Shown: positions 32,712 to 41,535, numbered from the stretch's first letter. The stretch is 64,000 bases of DNA from Candidatus Koribacter versatilis Ellin345 (GCF_000014005.1 NC_008009.1:5262501-5326500); one strand, 5' to 3'. Translations and numbers: made by a program. The notes: generated from the sequence alone by a model not told the origin.

Positions 32712-35063
32712 TTACTTCAACTTCGGTTGCTTATCGTCCTTATTGTCTTTGTTGTCCTTATTGTTGTCCTTCGCCGGCTGCTTCGGCGGAGGGGTGTGTT
32801 GCGCTGGCGCTGCGTTGTGATCCGGCGGACGCGGCACGTTGGTTTCGTGCTGCGGCGGCGGAGGCGTACGAGTCGCAGGCGTTTGCGTGGTGTGCGGCTC
32901 CGCATGCGCCGGCGGCTTCACTGCCGTCTGCGGCTGCGGCGTCGGACGGTTCGGTGTCACAGCGTGCTCCGGCGGACGCGCAGTGTTGCTCTCGGCCGAC
33001 GGATTGTTCGGACGCGCAGGGGTCGTAGTCTCCGGGCGCGCAGGCTGCGCGGTCGGAGGATGCGGCACTGGACGTCCTGCCGGAGTTGCCGTCTCATTCG
33101 GCTTCGCAGGCGTTGACGGATTCGAAGTCGGCGGATGCGCTACGTTGCGATCACCCCCCGGACCCATCGTGGTTGGACGATTGGCCGGGTTCGCCGGAGT
33201 GTTGTTCGCACCCGGACGCGGCGTAGCTTCCGGCGTCGGACGCCCATTCGGCGGCGTCGCAACGTTAGGCTTTCCAGCGTTCGCCGGACCCGCCGGGGTT
33301 CCCGGCTTGTTGACGTTGGCTGGCGTGGCCGGAGTGCCCGGTTTGCCCGCATTGTTGTTTACAGCGCCCGGAGCAGGTTTCGCTGCCGGAGGATGGAATG
33401 CCGGAGCATTCTTCGGCGCTGCAGCCGCTGCCGCCTTGATCTGCTGCACCGCTGCTGCCGGACGCGGCTTGCCCGCTTCCATCGCCGCCGGACGCTGCAC
33501 CTTCGGCAACGTCGCAACCTGCGACTGGGTTAGCGGACGGCCATCCGACTTCTGCAACAACTGCTGCTTGGCGTCAAACTTCACCGGCGCTGGAGGCGGT
33601 GCTGCCTTGGTCATCACCGGACGGTTCATCGCGGCAGCCGGCGGAGTATGCTGCGTCGCCGGCGCCTTGCCGCCCAACACTGCTGCCTTGGTCGGCGCCA
33701 CGGATGGCCCAGCCGAGAACCTCGCCTGTTCCATCTGTTTCGGATCTACCTTAACCGCAACCTGATTCACCGAACGCCCACTCGCCATCGCGTTCGCCGG
33801 GACCGCAGTTACTGCGCCCGCGACTGACGCGTTGCGATACACGACCTTCTCTTTGTTGTTGTTATTGATGACCGTCGTGTTGTTGTTGTTGATGACGGTG
33901 TAGTTGTTCGTGACGTTGGTGATGTTGGTGATGTGCGTGTTGGTCACGTTCACGTTGCGAACGTAGTTCGGGCTGACGTGATAGCTCGGATAGTACGGCT
34001 CACCGTAGCTCAACGGGACCCATCCCACCGGTCCGCCGCCGCCGCCTACGCCGATGCTCACACCCCAGTTGTGGCCGCCGATGAAAGCGACCAGCGCCGG
34101 AGCGTAAACCGGACGGACATAAGCGACGCCGACAGCTACCGGCTGCGGACGCCCAGGTGCCCAAGCCCATCCTCCGCCCACGCTGACCCAGCGGCCATAG
34201 TGGAACGGCGCAAAGCCCCAAGGCGCATCATCAACCCAGGTGTATCCCCACGGGTCGATCCAAGCCCAGTGCCCCTGGTGATACGGGGCCCACCCCGCCG
34301 CTACACGCGGATGCCAGATCGGACCATACTGCGGATCTTCGCTCCACGCGCCGTTATCGTCGAGGTCGTCCGTACCGACCATTCCCGGCGATACATAACG
34401 CGCCGACTGCGTGTTGTCCTGGTGACGATCGCGCTCCGCGTTCCACTGATCGAAATCATCCGGATCGCCGAGTTGCGCCATCTGGTCCAGACCCGATTGC
34501 CCCCCAGCAAACGTGGCCTGCTCGCCCGAACGCACGTGGACGCCCGCAGCTTCGCCGGTGCCTTCACCATCGCCGCGACGCACGGAAACGTAAGTCGTGT
34601 CGGCGTTGGGATCGACATCGAAACGGTAGTCGCCTTCACGGTCCATCACGAACGCGACATTCGGCGTATCGATTTCGACCGACTCGCCCTGGAACAACCG
34701 GCGAACGTGCACGAACAGCGTGCCCTGGTCGAGTTGAAGTTGCGTAATCTGATCGTCGAGATTGACGATCGTCATGCTGGTTTGCTGGTCAATACGGGCT
34801 TTCACGTTGCCCATGCTGACCTCAGCACGTCCGCCCTGGTCTGCCCAAAGACGGTCAGAAGTCGTTAACGGACGGTTGAGGGTAGCATCGACCCAATCGT
34901 CCACCCCTCCAGGTTGCATCGAAACAGGCCCTTGCATAAACGACAACCGACCCGCCACACCCGGCGGGTCCCCCTGCTGCGGTTGGGCCATAGCTGGCAT
35001 CGCCACAAGCCCCATTACCGCAGCGACGAACAGCATCGCGAACACTAAACGCATGTTTTTCAT
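32712..35063 (-). CDS. secreted FecR-domain/DUF6600 protein with disordered proline-rich tail
   Basis: 783 residues from ATG 35063, which opens a signal peptide (FAMLFVAAVMGLVAMPAMAQ). A FecR-like region (about 45-190) is followed by a DUF6600-like tryptophan-rich region (about 240-370; GHWAWIDPWGYTWVDDAPWG). A glycine-rich stretch then precedes an Asn/Thr repeat zone (NNYTVINNNNTTVINNNN). The last 330 residues are low-complexity Pro/Ala/Asn and end in a charged KDNNKDNKDNKDD tail. Probably a cell-envelope or extracellular protein of unknown role. The repeat composition makes alignments unreliable outside the first 400 residues. Confidence 0.8.
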   Translation of the reverse strand: MKNMRLVFAMLFVAAVMGLVAMPAMAQPQQGDPPGVAGRLSFMQGPVSMQPGGVDDWVDATLNRPLTTSDRLWADQGGRAEVSMGNVKARIDQQTSMTIVNLDDQITQLQLDQGTLFVHVRRLFQGESVEIDTPNVAFVMDREGDYRFDVDPNADTTYVSVRRGDGEGTGEAAGVHVRSGEQATFAGGQSGLDQMAQLGDPDDFDQWNAERDRHQDNTQSARYVSPGMVGTDDLDDNGAWSEDPQYGPIWHPRVAAGWAPYHQGHWAWIDPWGYTWVDDAPWGFAPFHYGRWVSVGGGWAWAPGRPQPVAVGVAYVRPVYAPALVAFIGGHNWGVSIGVGGGGGPVGWVPLSYGEPYYPSYHVSPNYVRNVNVTNTHITNITNVTNNYTVINNNNTTVINNNNKEKVVYRNASVAGAVTAVPANAMASGRSVNQVAVKVDPKQMEQARFSAGPSVAPTKAAVLGGKAPATQHTPPAAAMNRPVMTKAAPPPAPVKFDAKQQLLQKSDGRPLTQSQVATLPKVQRPAAMEAGKPRPAAAVQQIKAAAAAAPKNAPAFHPPAAKPAPGAVNNNAGKPGTPATPANVNKPGTPAGPANAGKPNVATPPNGRPTPEATPRPGANNTPANPANRPTTMGPGGDRNVAHPPTSNPSTPAKPNETATPAGRPVPHPPTAQPARPETTTPARPNNPSAESNTARPPEHAVTPNRPTPQPQTAVKPPAHAEPHTTQTPATRTPPPPQHETNVPRPPDHNAAPAQHTPPPKQPAKDNNKDNKDNKDDKQPKLK

Positions 35064-35194
35064 AAATTGAGCGGGTCTCCTCGTGGACCGGTTAAGGGTG
35101 GCGCACCATCCGGCCCAACATTCCTCCCCGAAGTATGAAACCCCGGGTGCTAGACGAAGTTGTTTGGCCCCTAAGTAATTAACGGCAGAATCAG

Positions 35195-35210
35195 TTGCAC
35201 AATGGTGCAA
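35195..35210. promoter_or_regulatory. perfect inverted repeat upstream of the FecR/DUF6600 gene
   Basis: TTGCAC-AATG-GTGCAA, a 16-bp palindromic site in the 153-bp gap upstream of the FecR/DUF6600 gene. It may be an operator. The TTGCAC half resembles one arm of the repeat at 82-99, but the spacing differs. Confidence 0.3.
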
Positions 35211-35216
35211 CCCACC

Positions 35217-35651
35217 TCACGCGGCAGGCCTCCGCTCCTCGCGGGCCTCGGCAAGTTGGGTTTGTTTGTGTTGGACATCGGTTTCAATGTGCTGGATCTC
35301 CACCCTTTCTTTCTTGACACCCAGCTTCACAATTCCGAACGCGCCCATGTACAGGTTGGATACGAAGACCAGCGAAAACCACGCGATCAAATATCCGCGC
35401 CAGCCTTCAAGAAGCAGATGATACCGCGTCAACCACAAAAAGAAAGCAGCTACATAGTGGCTAAAGCAGTACTCACATGTGAAGAGATAAAAGAACTTGC
35501 GGCGCACGAAAGACGGAGCACTTTCGCTCTGCGTCTTACAGAAATCGCGCGGCTCGCGAAAAACCTCTTCGTGGGTGATCGTCCACGCCACGCAGGCAAC
35601 TGGTATCGCCAGCAACAGCAGCCAGAAAAGCTGGTTCCCCAGTGAGCCCAT
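35217..35651 (-). CDS. membrane protein of unknown function
   Basis: 144 residues. A hydrophobic N-terminal helix (LFWLLLLAIPVACVAWTI) and two more near 60-80 and 88-108 indicate an inner-membrane protein. A cysteine pair lies in FTCEYCFSHYV, at the membrane edge. The C-terminal 35 residues are charged and helical (EIQHIETDVQHKQTQ). No family is recognised. It follows the zinc-ribbon membrane protein by 18 bases on the same strand, so the two probably form an operon. Confidence 0.65.
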   Translation of the reverse strand: MGSLGNQLFWLLLLAIPVACVAWTITHEEVFREPRDFCKTQSESAPSFVRRKFFYLFTCEYCFSHYVAAFFLWLTRYHLLLEGWRGYLIAWFSLVFVSNLYMGAFGIVKLGVKKERVEIQHIETDVQHKQTQLAEAREERRPAA

Positions 35652-35669
35652 GCAGGGCTTAGATTCCCA

Positions 35670-35996
35670 CTACTCTGGTTTGTTTGCCTCGGTGATCGAC
35701 GGAATCGCATCCTCCGCCTCGCTGAGCTGGCAATGCATGCATCGCTTGGTGAACATATTCGGCCCCGCCCAAGTCCCAGAACGGAAAAATGGCTTCCCAC
35801 ACCGCGGACAAGGCCAAAGCTGAAACGCAAACCGCACCATCAGCAACCCACCCGCAAAAACACCAAGCACCCAAACGATATACCGCTGCGCAAAATAAGC
35901 CGTAAGCAACACCGCCGGCACCAGCCCAGCCATCAATAGGATCAGCGTGCCGCGGAGGATGTGGACAAATCGGAGATTGGGAGTGGGACCCGGCAT
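35670..35996 (-). CDS. small membrane protein with zinc-ribbon-like cysteines
   Basis: 108 residues with two hydrophobic helices (about 14-34 and 40-60). A cytoplasmic tail follows in which CPRCGKPFF and KRCMHCQL give two CxxC pairs about 25 residues apart, as in a zinc ribbon. The family is unknown to me. It is transcribed together with the 144-residue membrane protein downstream and divergent from the 130-residue protein gene. Confidence 0.7.
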   Translation of the reverse strand: MPGPTPNLRFVHILRGTLILLMAGLVPAVLLTAYFAQRYIVWVLGVFAGGLLMVRFAFQLWPCPRCGKPFFRSGTWAGPNMFTKRCMHCQLSEAEDAIPSITEANKPE

Positions 35997-36019
35997 GCGA
36001 GGATATTGTAGGACTGAGC

Positions 36020-36412
36020 GTGGCGTTGAGCGCGGCTCATTTATTCGATATGAACCTTTCTGTGTTCGAGTCCGATCGCAAATTTAGCCTCGTAAGCTAT
36101 ACCTGGTCGCATGGGCAGCTACTCCTTCGCAGTCCGCGACCCGACGATTCGAGCCTGCCGCGTATCGACGTCCTGTTTAAGGATGTGCGGGCCCTCGACC
36201 TTCGCGCGTCGTTTTCAGGAATGAAGATTGTACTGGCTGACGAGACTCTGCTCGCGAACTTCCCCAGCAAGGCTGCAGAGATGATCGAACCGGGCTTGCA
36301 GATCTTCGAACTCACTTCAAACGGCTGGACCGGCTTTGTGCTCGCTGGCGCGTACTTCGTCCACGAGGACTTCGGCAGTCCCTTCGATCCAAGCGCTTTG
36401 CTTAACGAGTGA
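36020..36412 (+). CDS. hypothetical protein
   Basis: 130 residues from GTG 36020, which has AGGA 6 bases upstream; an internal ATG at 36050 is the alternative start. The sequence looks like a compact mixed alpha/beta cytoplasmic domain without signal peptide or membrane segment. I recognise no motif. It is convergent with the GWxTD gene and shares no operon. Confidence 0.62.
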   Translation: MALSAAHLFDMNLSVFESDRKFSLVSYTWSHGQLLLRSPRPDDSSLPRIDVLFKDVRALDLRASFSGMKIVLADETLLANFPSKAAEMIEPGLQIFELTSNGWTGFVLAGAYFVHEDFGSPFDPSALLNE

Positions 36413-36434
36413 TGTCGAGTGCTAGCTTCTGCTC

Positions 36435-38165
36435 TTACTCCACCTGAAACCCACTAACCCGCGTCACCGTCTGCTTCGAAATCTTATCCTCCACCTTCAC
36501 CGTCAGCCGATAAGCTCCCGGCTCCACGCTATTCAGCGCCATGCTCTTACGTAGCGTCATCTGCTCGCCGACGTTCCCCATCGTCTCCGTATCGTCGGCC
36601 GAGGTCACAACTGCCTTATTCGTCTTCGCATTCACCAATTCATACTGCACCGTCGCCGACGCCTTCTTCGTCTTCTCATCCACGCCAAGGTTGTACACCT
36701 GCATCCACACGTTCAGGCGCTGATCGCGCTTGAACACAATCGGCTGTGCGCCGTCCGCGCCCGCTACCTTCGGACGCACCTTGTCATCACCGATCACGAA
36801 AGTTCCGGCATCGATGATCTTCGTCGGCACCTTCTCCATCACGTCAGCCAGGATCATCGACGACGTATTCAGCTTGTCGTCCTCGTAAACCGGAACCGAT
36901 ATGCTGCGGCTCCATACTCCAAACCGATCGCCATTCACGTCTTTGATCGCGATATCAATGCGATAGTGCCCGGAGCGCAGCGGCAGGGCCTTCCAATACA
37001 CCGACGCCTGCTCGACTTTCTGCGCTAGCAGTTCGTTCGGTACATCAACCTGAACCGGATCTTCGAAAGTCTGCACAATCTTTCCGGTCATGTTCGTAAC
37101 CTGGCCGCGGATATTCACGATTCCCCGTTGGATCCCATCCTTCGACCCAAACGTAATATCTCTGTTCCTGATCTGGATCGTGATCGGCACCAGCACGGTG
37201 TCGCTCGTGACCTTCACAAAATCGGTTCGGACGTCGAATGGCACCGGGTTTGGTATAAGCCGATGCTTGACGATTTCACTGTAAAGATCCGGATACTTAA
37301 TCGCCGGCGCCTTCGAGAGCGCAACGTATCGTTCCTGGTTGTCGAACATCTTGCTCATGCTCGAAGCGTAATCCATGCGGCCGCCTGTCGGGTTCAACCC
37401 GTTGATGCGCTCCGCCTTGTTCGCCATGTTCATACTCTCCATCAGCGTCGGGCCGGCATTCGGCACGTGCAGCAGAGCGTCCTTGTCGTTCGGATCAAAC
37501 GTCATCCGGTACTCGCCGCACATACACTGGTCGACGAACTCCACCACAACCTCGTTGCCGAAGCTCTGCCCTGCGATATAGCGATAGCGCCAGCGCTCAA
37601 ACGGATAGGTCGAGGTCTCGCCGCCGCCTTCTTCCATGGTGCGCTCGTAGCTTCCCCCCGAGGGGTGCGCTTCGATTTCGTCCGGCGGTCCGAACACGAT
37701 GTAGATATGGCCGCGATCAGTGCGCCATCCCGGTACGCCGGAAGCGAAGTGCTCGTTCGCATACCCAATGCGGCGGTAATGCTCTTCCTTGAATTCGTTC
37801 TCAGGCGTGTCGGGCGTTGGATCGCGGCGAAACCAAACATCCTCGATGAAGTGCTCGCGCTCGTCCTCATTCGAGAGCTTTAGAAACGCCTCGCGCTCTT
37901 CGTCCGTGATGATGTAAATAACATCCTCTTCCAGCCACTTCTTGTCCGCCGCTGATATTTCTCCGTACAGTCCCTTACGCTGCTTCTTCTTTTGCTTCTC
38001 CGACAGCGGCCGCTTCAGCGGATCTTCCTGCGACGTTTGCGAGGCCTTCGCCTCAGGCGTTGCCGATGTCTCCTCCGCCGGCACGGGAGCCTGTTGTCCA
38101 TACATCGCAGCTGCGTAGAAACACGACGCTCCCAACACAAAACCGAGCGCACGAACCAGCTTCAT
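36435..38165 (-). CDS. secreted GWxTD-domain protein
   Basis: 576 residues from ATG 38165 (GGGAG 6-7 bases upstream); the longer frame adds 37 residues before the signal peptide. The N terminus is a signal peptide followed by a charged Glu/Lys linker. The GWxTD domain occupies about 90-240, with the naming motif in VPGWRTDRGHIYIVFGPPDE. The C-terminal two thirds look like immunoglobulin-like beta domains. GWxTD proteins are frequent in Acidobacteria and Bacteroidetes; their function is not established. It is divergent from the M2 peptidase across an 840-bp gap. Confidence 0.88.
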   Translation of the reverse strand: MKLVRALGFVLGASCFYAAAMYGQQAPVPAEETSATPEAKASQTSQEDPLKRPLSEKQKKKQRKGLYGEISAADKKWLEEDVIYIITDEEREAFLKLSNEDEREHFIEDVWFRRDPTPDTPENEFKEEHYRRIGYANEHFASGVPGWRTDRGHIYIVFGPPDEIEAHPSGGSYERTMEEGGGETSTYPFERWRYRYIAGQSFGNEVVVEFVDQCMCGEYRMTFDPNDKDALLHVPNAGPTLMESMNMANKAERINGLNPTGGRMDYASSMSKMFDNQERYVALSKAPAIKYPDLYSEIVKHRLIPNPVPFDVRTDFVKVTSDTVLVPITIQIRNRDITFGSKDGIQRGIVNIRGQVTNMTGKIVQTFEDPVQVDVPNELLAQKVEQASVYWKALPLRSGHYRIDIAIKDVNGDRFGVWSRSISVPVYEDDKLNTSSMILADVMEKVPTKIIDAGTFVIGDDKVRPKVAGADGAQPIVFKRDQRLNVWMQVYNLGVDEKTKKASATVQYELVNAKTNKAVVTSADDTETMGNVGEQMTLRKSMALNSVEPGAYRLTVKVEDKISKQTVTRVSGFQVE

Positions 38166-38308
38166 CAGACACTCCCAGACAAGCCACACGAAGTCTGCCA
38201 GCTTGGACGTGCTACTCAGGATTTCGATTGGAGGATTTACAAAACGGCGGCGAACAAACGGCACTTCAAAGTTCATTTTCGGTACTGGAGAGCTTCCGAA
38301 CGTTTACT

Positions 38309-38485
38309 ATGCGAGTGATCGGTGCTCGTATGACTTGGAAAACAACGGGCGAATTGTTTGGGGCTCTTGCGCTGTGGTCGTTGGCATTCCTGCCATGGTC
38401 GTTGGTCGGGAAAGGTGTCCGTGCGCTCTGGCTGACAATCACCGGCAAGTCCCCAAATCAGCGCAGCACGCCGCACGTCCTGTGA
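38309..38485 (+). CDS. possible small membrane protein
   Basis: A 58-residue frame inside the 840-bp gap, with one hydrophobic segment (LFGALALWSLAFLPWSLVG) and a basic tail. No clear ribosome binding site precedes the ATG, and its end overlaps the start of the dispersed element. It may be a chance frame. Confidence 0.22.
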   Translation: MRVIGARMTWKTTGELFGALALWSLAFLPWSLVGKGVRALWLTITGKSPNQRSTPHVL

Positions 38486-38590
38486 CCGACCTCACGCGCA
38501 CACGTGTCGCAGCTCACATATTTCGTGACACGCTCCCATGTACCGTGCCAATCGGGGTATTCCCAAACGCACAACCAGTTCTTTGAAAAC
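38481..38590 (+). repeat. dispersed intergenic element copy B, module 1
   Basis: 110 bp aligned without gaps in length to 5491-5600. TGTGA-N6-TCACG (38481-38496) and CGTGT-N6-TCACA (38503-38518) are centred 22 bp apart. The module ends in the boxA-like GTTCTTTGAAAAC. It sits in the 38166-39005 gap, which also holds a doubtful 58-codon frame, the nested repeats at 38650-38790 and module 2. Confidence 0.75.
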
Positions 38591-38649
38591 CCGGCAAACA
38601 TGCCAGGCGGTCAGCCCGCACAATGGCCCGAAGCGCCACCACCGCCTCC

Positions 38650-38790
38650 TGTCATCCTCGAGGCGCGTGTGTCTCGCGCCGAAGGATCTGCTGTTCCACT
38701 CGCGGCCAGCCCTCAGAACCGCCGTCAGCTCCACTGCTCCCTCTTGTCATCCAGAGCGGGGCGCAGCCCGGCGTGGGATCTGCTATTCCC
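38650..38790 (+). repeat. two TGTCATCC-type dispersed repeats nested in element copy B
   Basis: Unit 1 (38650-38697) and unit 2 (38745-38790) both start with TGTCATCC and end near GGATCTGCT followed by ATTCC or GTTCC. They resemble the TGTCATCCTGAGCG...AAGGATCTGC family scattered through many bacterial genomes. They separate modules 1 and 2 of copy B, which in copy A are only 47 bp apart. Confidence 0.7.
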
Positions 38791-38805
38791 CTAGACCAAG
38801 CAACC

Positions 38806-38919
38806 CCTTTGTTTTGAAGATTTTGCCTATAACTCCTTTGCATTGAATATTTTGCACACTATTGCATCGCTAACTCCAACGTTTTCAAGATTTTGCATTT
38901 TCCAATAGGGGAGGGGGGT
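38806..38919 (+). repeat. dispersed intergenic element copy B, module 2 (three iterons)
   Basis: Three related units start at 38806, 38835 and 38876 with cores TTGAAGATTTTGC, TTGAATATTTTGC and TTCAAGATTTTGC. Each is preceded by AACTCC or a similar sequence, and a G-rich tract closes the module. The 29- and 41-bp offsets equal those of copy A. It lies about 90 bp upstream of the M2 peptidase start. Confidence 0.75.
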
Positions 38920-39005
38920 CTCGTTTCGGCACGCCTCGCTCCACGATGCGACGACCTCACTACGACGCGAGCACCGCCGCTTGTACAATTCCCGCCGGAG
39001 GTACC

Positions 39006-40817
39006 ATGCTGCGAAAAGCATTCCTAACTGCTGTCCTTACTGCTGCAATCGTTCCGCTTTCTGTGTTCGCGCAATCCACTCCCACCGTCGCCGACGCCGA
39101 AAAGTTCGTGAAAGACGCCGAGACCAAGCTCGACGACCTCGGTGTAAAAGCCCAGCGCGCTGAGTGGGTCGCGGAAAACTTCATTACCGACGACACCCAG
39201 GAAATCGCGGCCGAAGCCAACGAGATCGCGAACGCTGAAGCGACGAACTTCGCCAAGCAGACGATCCAGTTTGAGAAGCTGCAACTCCCGCCGGAGTTGG
39301 CGCGCAAGATGTTGCTCCTCAAACTCGCGGCCATTGCGCCTAGCAACCCCAAAGACCTCTCGGAACTGACCCGGGTGCAGGCCTCGATGGCCGCCGACTA
39401 CGGCAAGGGCAAGTATTGCCCCACCACCGGCAAGCACGCCGGCGAGTGCCTCGACATCACCAAGATCGAGCACATCATGGAAACCTCCACCGATCCCGAC
39501 GAACTGAAGGACCTCTGGATCGGCTGGCACAAGGTCGGCGCACCCATGCGCCAGCGCTATGCGCGCTTCGTCGAGCTCAGCAATAATGGTGCCCGCGAAA
39601 TGGGATGGGCCGACACCGGCGCCTACTGGCGTGCCGGCTACGACATGCCTCCCGACCAGTTCAGTGCTGAGTTGGAACGGCTGTGGCAGCAGATGCGTCC
39701 GCTGTACGTTTCTCTGCACACCTACGTCCGCAACCAGCTGGTAAAGAAGTATGGGGAGCAGGCCGTGAAAGACGGCATGATCCGCGCCGACCTCCTCGGC
39801 AACCCCTGGGCCCAGGAGTGGGGCAACATCTACCCCCTCGTCGCCCCGCCCACCAAGCATCCGCAGCTCGACGTCACCCAGATTCTGCAAGACAGAAAAG
39901 TTGACGAGCTCGGCATCGTTCACTACGGCGAGAATTTCTTCAAATCGCTGGGCTTCCCGGCGCTGCCGCAAACTTTCTGGGAGCGCTCTCTCTTCCTGAA
40001 ACCGAAAGACCGCGACGTAATCTGCCACGCCAGCGCATGGGACATCGACAACAAAGATGACCTCCGCATCAAGACCTGTCTCCAGGTTCGCGCCGATGAC
40101 TTCGTCACTGTCCACCACGAACTTGGCCACAACTTCTATCAGCGCGCCTACAAGGCCCAGTCGCCGCTTTTCGAGAACGGCGCCAACGACGGCTTCCACG
40201 AGGCCATTGGCGACACCATCGCGCTCTCCATCACGCCGGAGTACCTGAAGCAGGTCGGCCTCATCGACACCGTCCCGCAACAGGATGATGTCGCTCTGCT
40301 GCTGCGCCAGGCGCTCGATAAGGTCGCGTTCCTACCCTTCGGATTGCTGATCGACCAGTGGCGCTGGAAGGTCTTCAACGGGCAGATCAAGCCGGAAGAC
40401 TACGAGAAGTCGTGGGTGCAGATGCGCGAGCACTACCAAGGCGTCTACCCCCCGACCGACCGCACCGAAGCCGACTTCGATCCGGGCGCGAAGTTCCATG
40501 TGCCGGCGAACGTCCCGTACACGCGGTACTTCCTCGCGCGCGTTTTGCAATTCCAGTTTTATCGCGCGATGTGCAAAGAGGCCGGATTCACCGGTCCGCT
40601 GCACCAGTGCTCGTTCTACAACAACAAGAAAGCCGGCGCGAAACTGGATGCCATGCTTGAGATGGGCGCCAGCAAGCCCTGGCCGGAAGAGCTCAAAGTC
40701 CTGACCGGCGAAGACAAGATGGACGCCGGGGCCATGCTCGATTACTTCGCGCCGCTAAAAAAATGGCTCGACGAACAGAACAAGGGGCAGCAAGCCGGCT
40801 GGACTGAACAGAAGTAA
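39006..40817 (+). CDS. secreted M2-family peptidyl-dipeptidase (ACE-like)
   Basis: 603 residues from ATG 39006, with GGAGG directly upstream and a signal peptide (FLTAVLTAAIVPLSVFAQ). The zinc site HELGH has H371 and H375 as ligands and E372 as base; E399 in GFHEAIGD is the third ligand, exactly 28 residues on as in angiotensin-converting enzyme. ICHASAWDIDNKDDLRIKTC is another ACE-type block. Bacterial members release dipeptides from peptide C termini, presumably for nutrition here. Length matches a single ACE domain. Confidence 0.93.
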   Translation: MLRKAFLTAVLTAAIVPLSVFAQSTPTVADAEKFVKDAETKLDDLGVKAQRAEWVAENFITDDTQEIAAEANEIANAEATNFAKQTIQFEKLQLPPELARKMLLLKLAAIAPSNPKDLSELTRVQASMAADYGKGKYCPTTGKHAGECLDITKIEHIMETSTDPDELKDLWIGWHKVGAPMRQRYARFVELSNNGAREMGWADTGAYWRAGYDMPPDQFSAELERLWQQMRPLYVSLHTYVRNQLVKKYGEQAVKDGMIRADLLGNPWAQEWGNIYPLVAPPTKHPQLDVTQILQDRKVDELGIVHYGENFFKSLGFPALPQTFWERSLFLKPKDRDVICHASAWDIDNKDDLRIKTCLQVRADDFVTVHHELGHNFYQRAYKAQSPLFENGANDGFHEAIGDTIALSITPEYLKQVGLIDTVPQQDDVALLLRQALDKVAFLPFGLLIDQWRWKVFNGQIKPEDYEKSWVQMREHYQGVYPPTDRTEADFDPGAKFHVPANVPYTRYFLARVLQFQFYRAMCKEAGFTGPLHQCSFYNNKKAGAKLDAMLEMGASKPWPEELKVLTGEDKMDAGAMLDYFAPLKKWLDEQNKGQQAGWTEQK

Positions 40818-40834
40818 TTTTTGAACTTCCTGAC

Positions 40835-40870
40835 ACCCTACTGACAGAACCCTGTCAGTAGGGTTTTCTT
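40835..40870 (+). terminator. intrinsic terminator of the M2 peptidase gene
   Basis: ACCCTACTGACAG and CTGTCAGTAGGGT are perfect 13-bp arms around a 4-base loop, followed by TTTCTT, 18 bases after the stop codon. Confidence 0.88.
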
Positions 40871-41039
40871 ATGCTCTTCCTCGTTGCGATTCATCGCACG
40901 AGGAGATTGAGAATGGCTACCGATACCGCGGTCAAGAGTTCCGCGCTGATCGGGTGAGCGCCTTGCAAGTTCTTGATCAAAGTTTCCCCGACGATCCAAA
41001 GAGATCCCTGAAGGCGTTTATCGATAAGATGAGGACGCG

Positions 41040-41510
41040 ATGACCAACGATTCCATTCGCGAGTTCTGTATGTCGCTGCCAATGGCGACCGAAGAGGTGC
41101 AATGGGAAGAGCACCTGCTGTTTAAGATCGGCGGCAAGATGTTTGCCATCCTCACCCTCGGCGGCAACCGCTGCGCGTTCAAATCGACCCCCGAAAGGTA
41201 CGCGGAGCTCGTTGAGATGGCGGACATCATCCCCAGCGCCTACAACATGTGGAAGTACCAATGGGTGAATGCCGAATCGTTGACTGCACTTTCAGACGCG
41301 GAATTCCGCGAGGACCTGCGCACCTCGTACGATCTTGTCCGCGCCAGCCTGACGAAAAAGATGCAAGCGGAGTTGGAAGCCGGCCGCCAGCCGAAGGTGA
41401 AGAAGTTCGTGCGCAAGGCAGAGCGGGAGAAGGCAAAGAAGAAGGCGCCGGCGAAGAAGCAGATCGTGGCGAAAGCTAAGAAGAAGGCCGCGAAGAAGAA
41501 GCGGGCCTAA
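41040..41510 (+). CDS. MmcQ/YjbR-family protein with lysine-rich histone-like tail
   Basis: 156 residues with GAGG before the ATG. Residues 1-110 match the MmcQ/YjbR DNA-binding-like fold (SLPMATEEVQWEEHLLFKIGG, shortened; FKSTPERYAELV; YNMWKYQWVN). The remaining 45 residues are nearly all Lys, Ala, Arg and Glu (KAKKKAPAKKQIVAKAKKK), like the tail of histone H1 or bacterial Hc1-type proteins. The fusion suggests nucleic-acid binding, perhaps nucleoid association. It stands alone between a terminator and purH. Confidence 0.84.
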   Translation: MTNDSIREFCMSLPMATEEVQWEEHLLFKIGGKMFAILTLGGNRCAFKSTPERYAELVEMADIIPSAYNMWKYQWVNAESLTALSDAEFREDLRTSYDLVRASLTKKMQAELEAGRQPKVKKFVRKAEREKAKKKAPAKKQIVAKAKKKAAKKKRA

Positions 41511-41535
41511 GACTCTCGGCAGGCGACTTTCAAAA

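Noticed and set aside
38806-38896. CRISPR-like array of three units
   Set aside because: Only three diverged units, unequal spacing (29 and 41 bp), related joining sequences rather than unique spacers, and no cas genes.
40954-41043. 29-codon GTG frame overlapping the MmcQ/YjbR start
   Set aside because: No homology recognised and no good ribosome binding site. It might be the remnant of a lost gene, but nothing supports it beyond the ATGA overlap.
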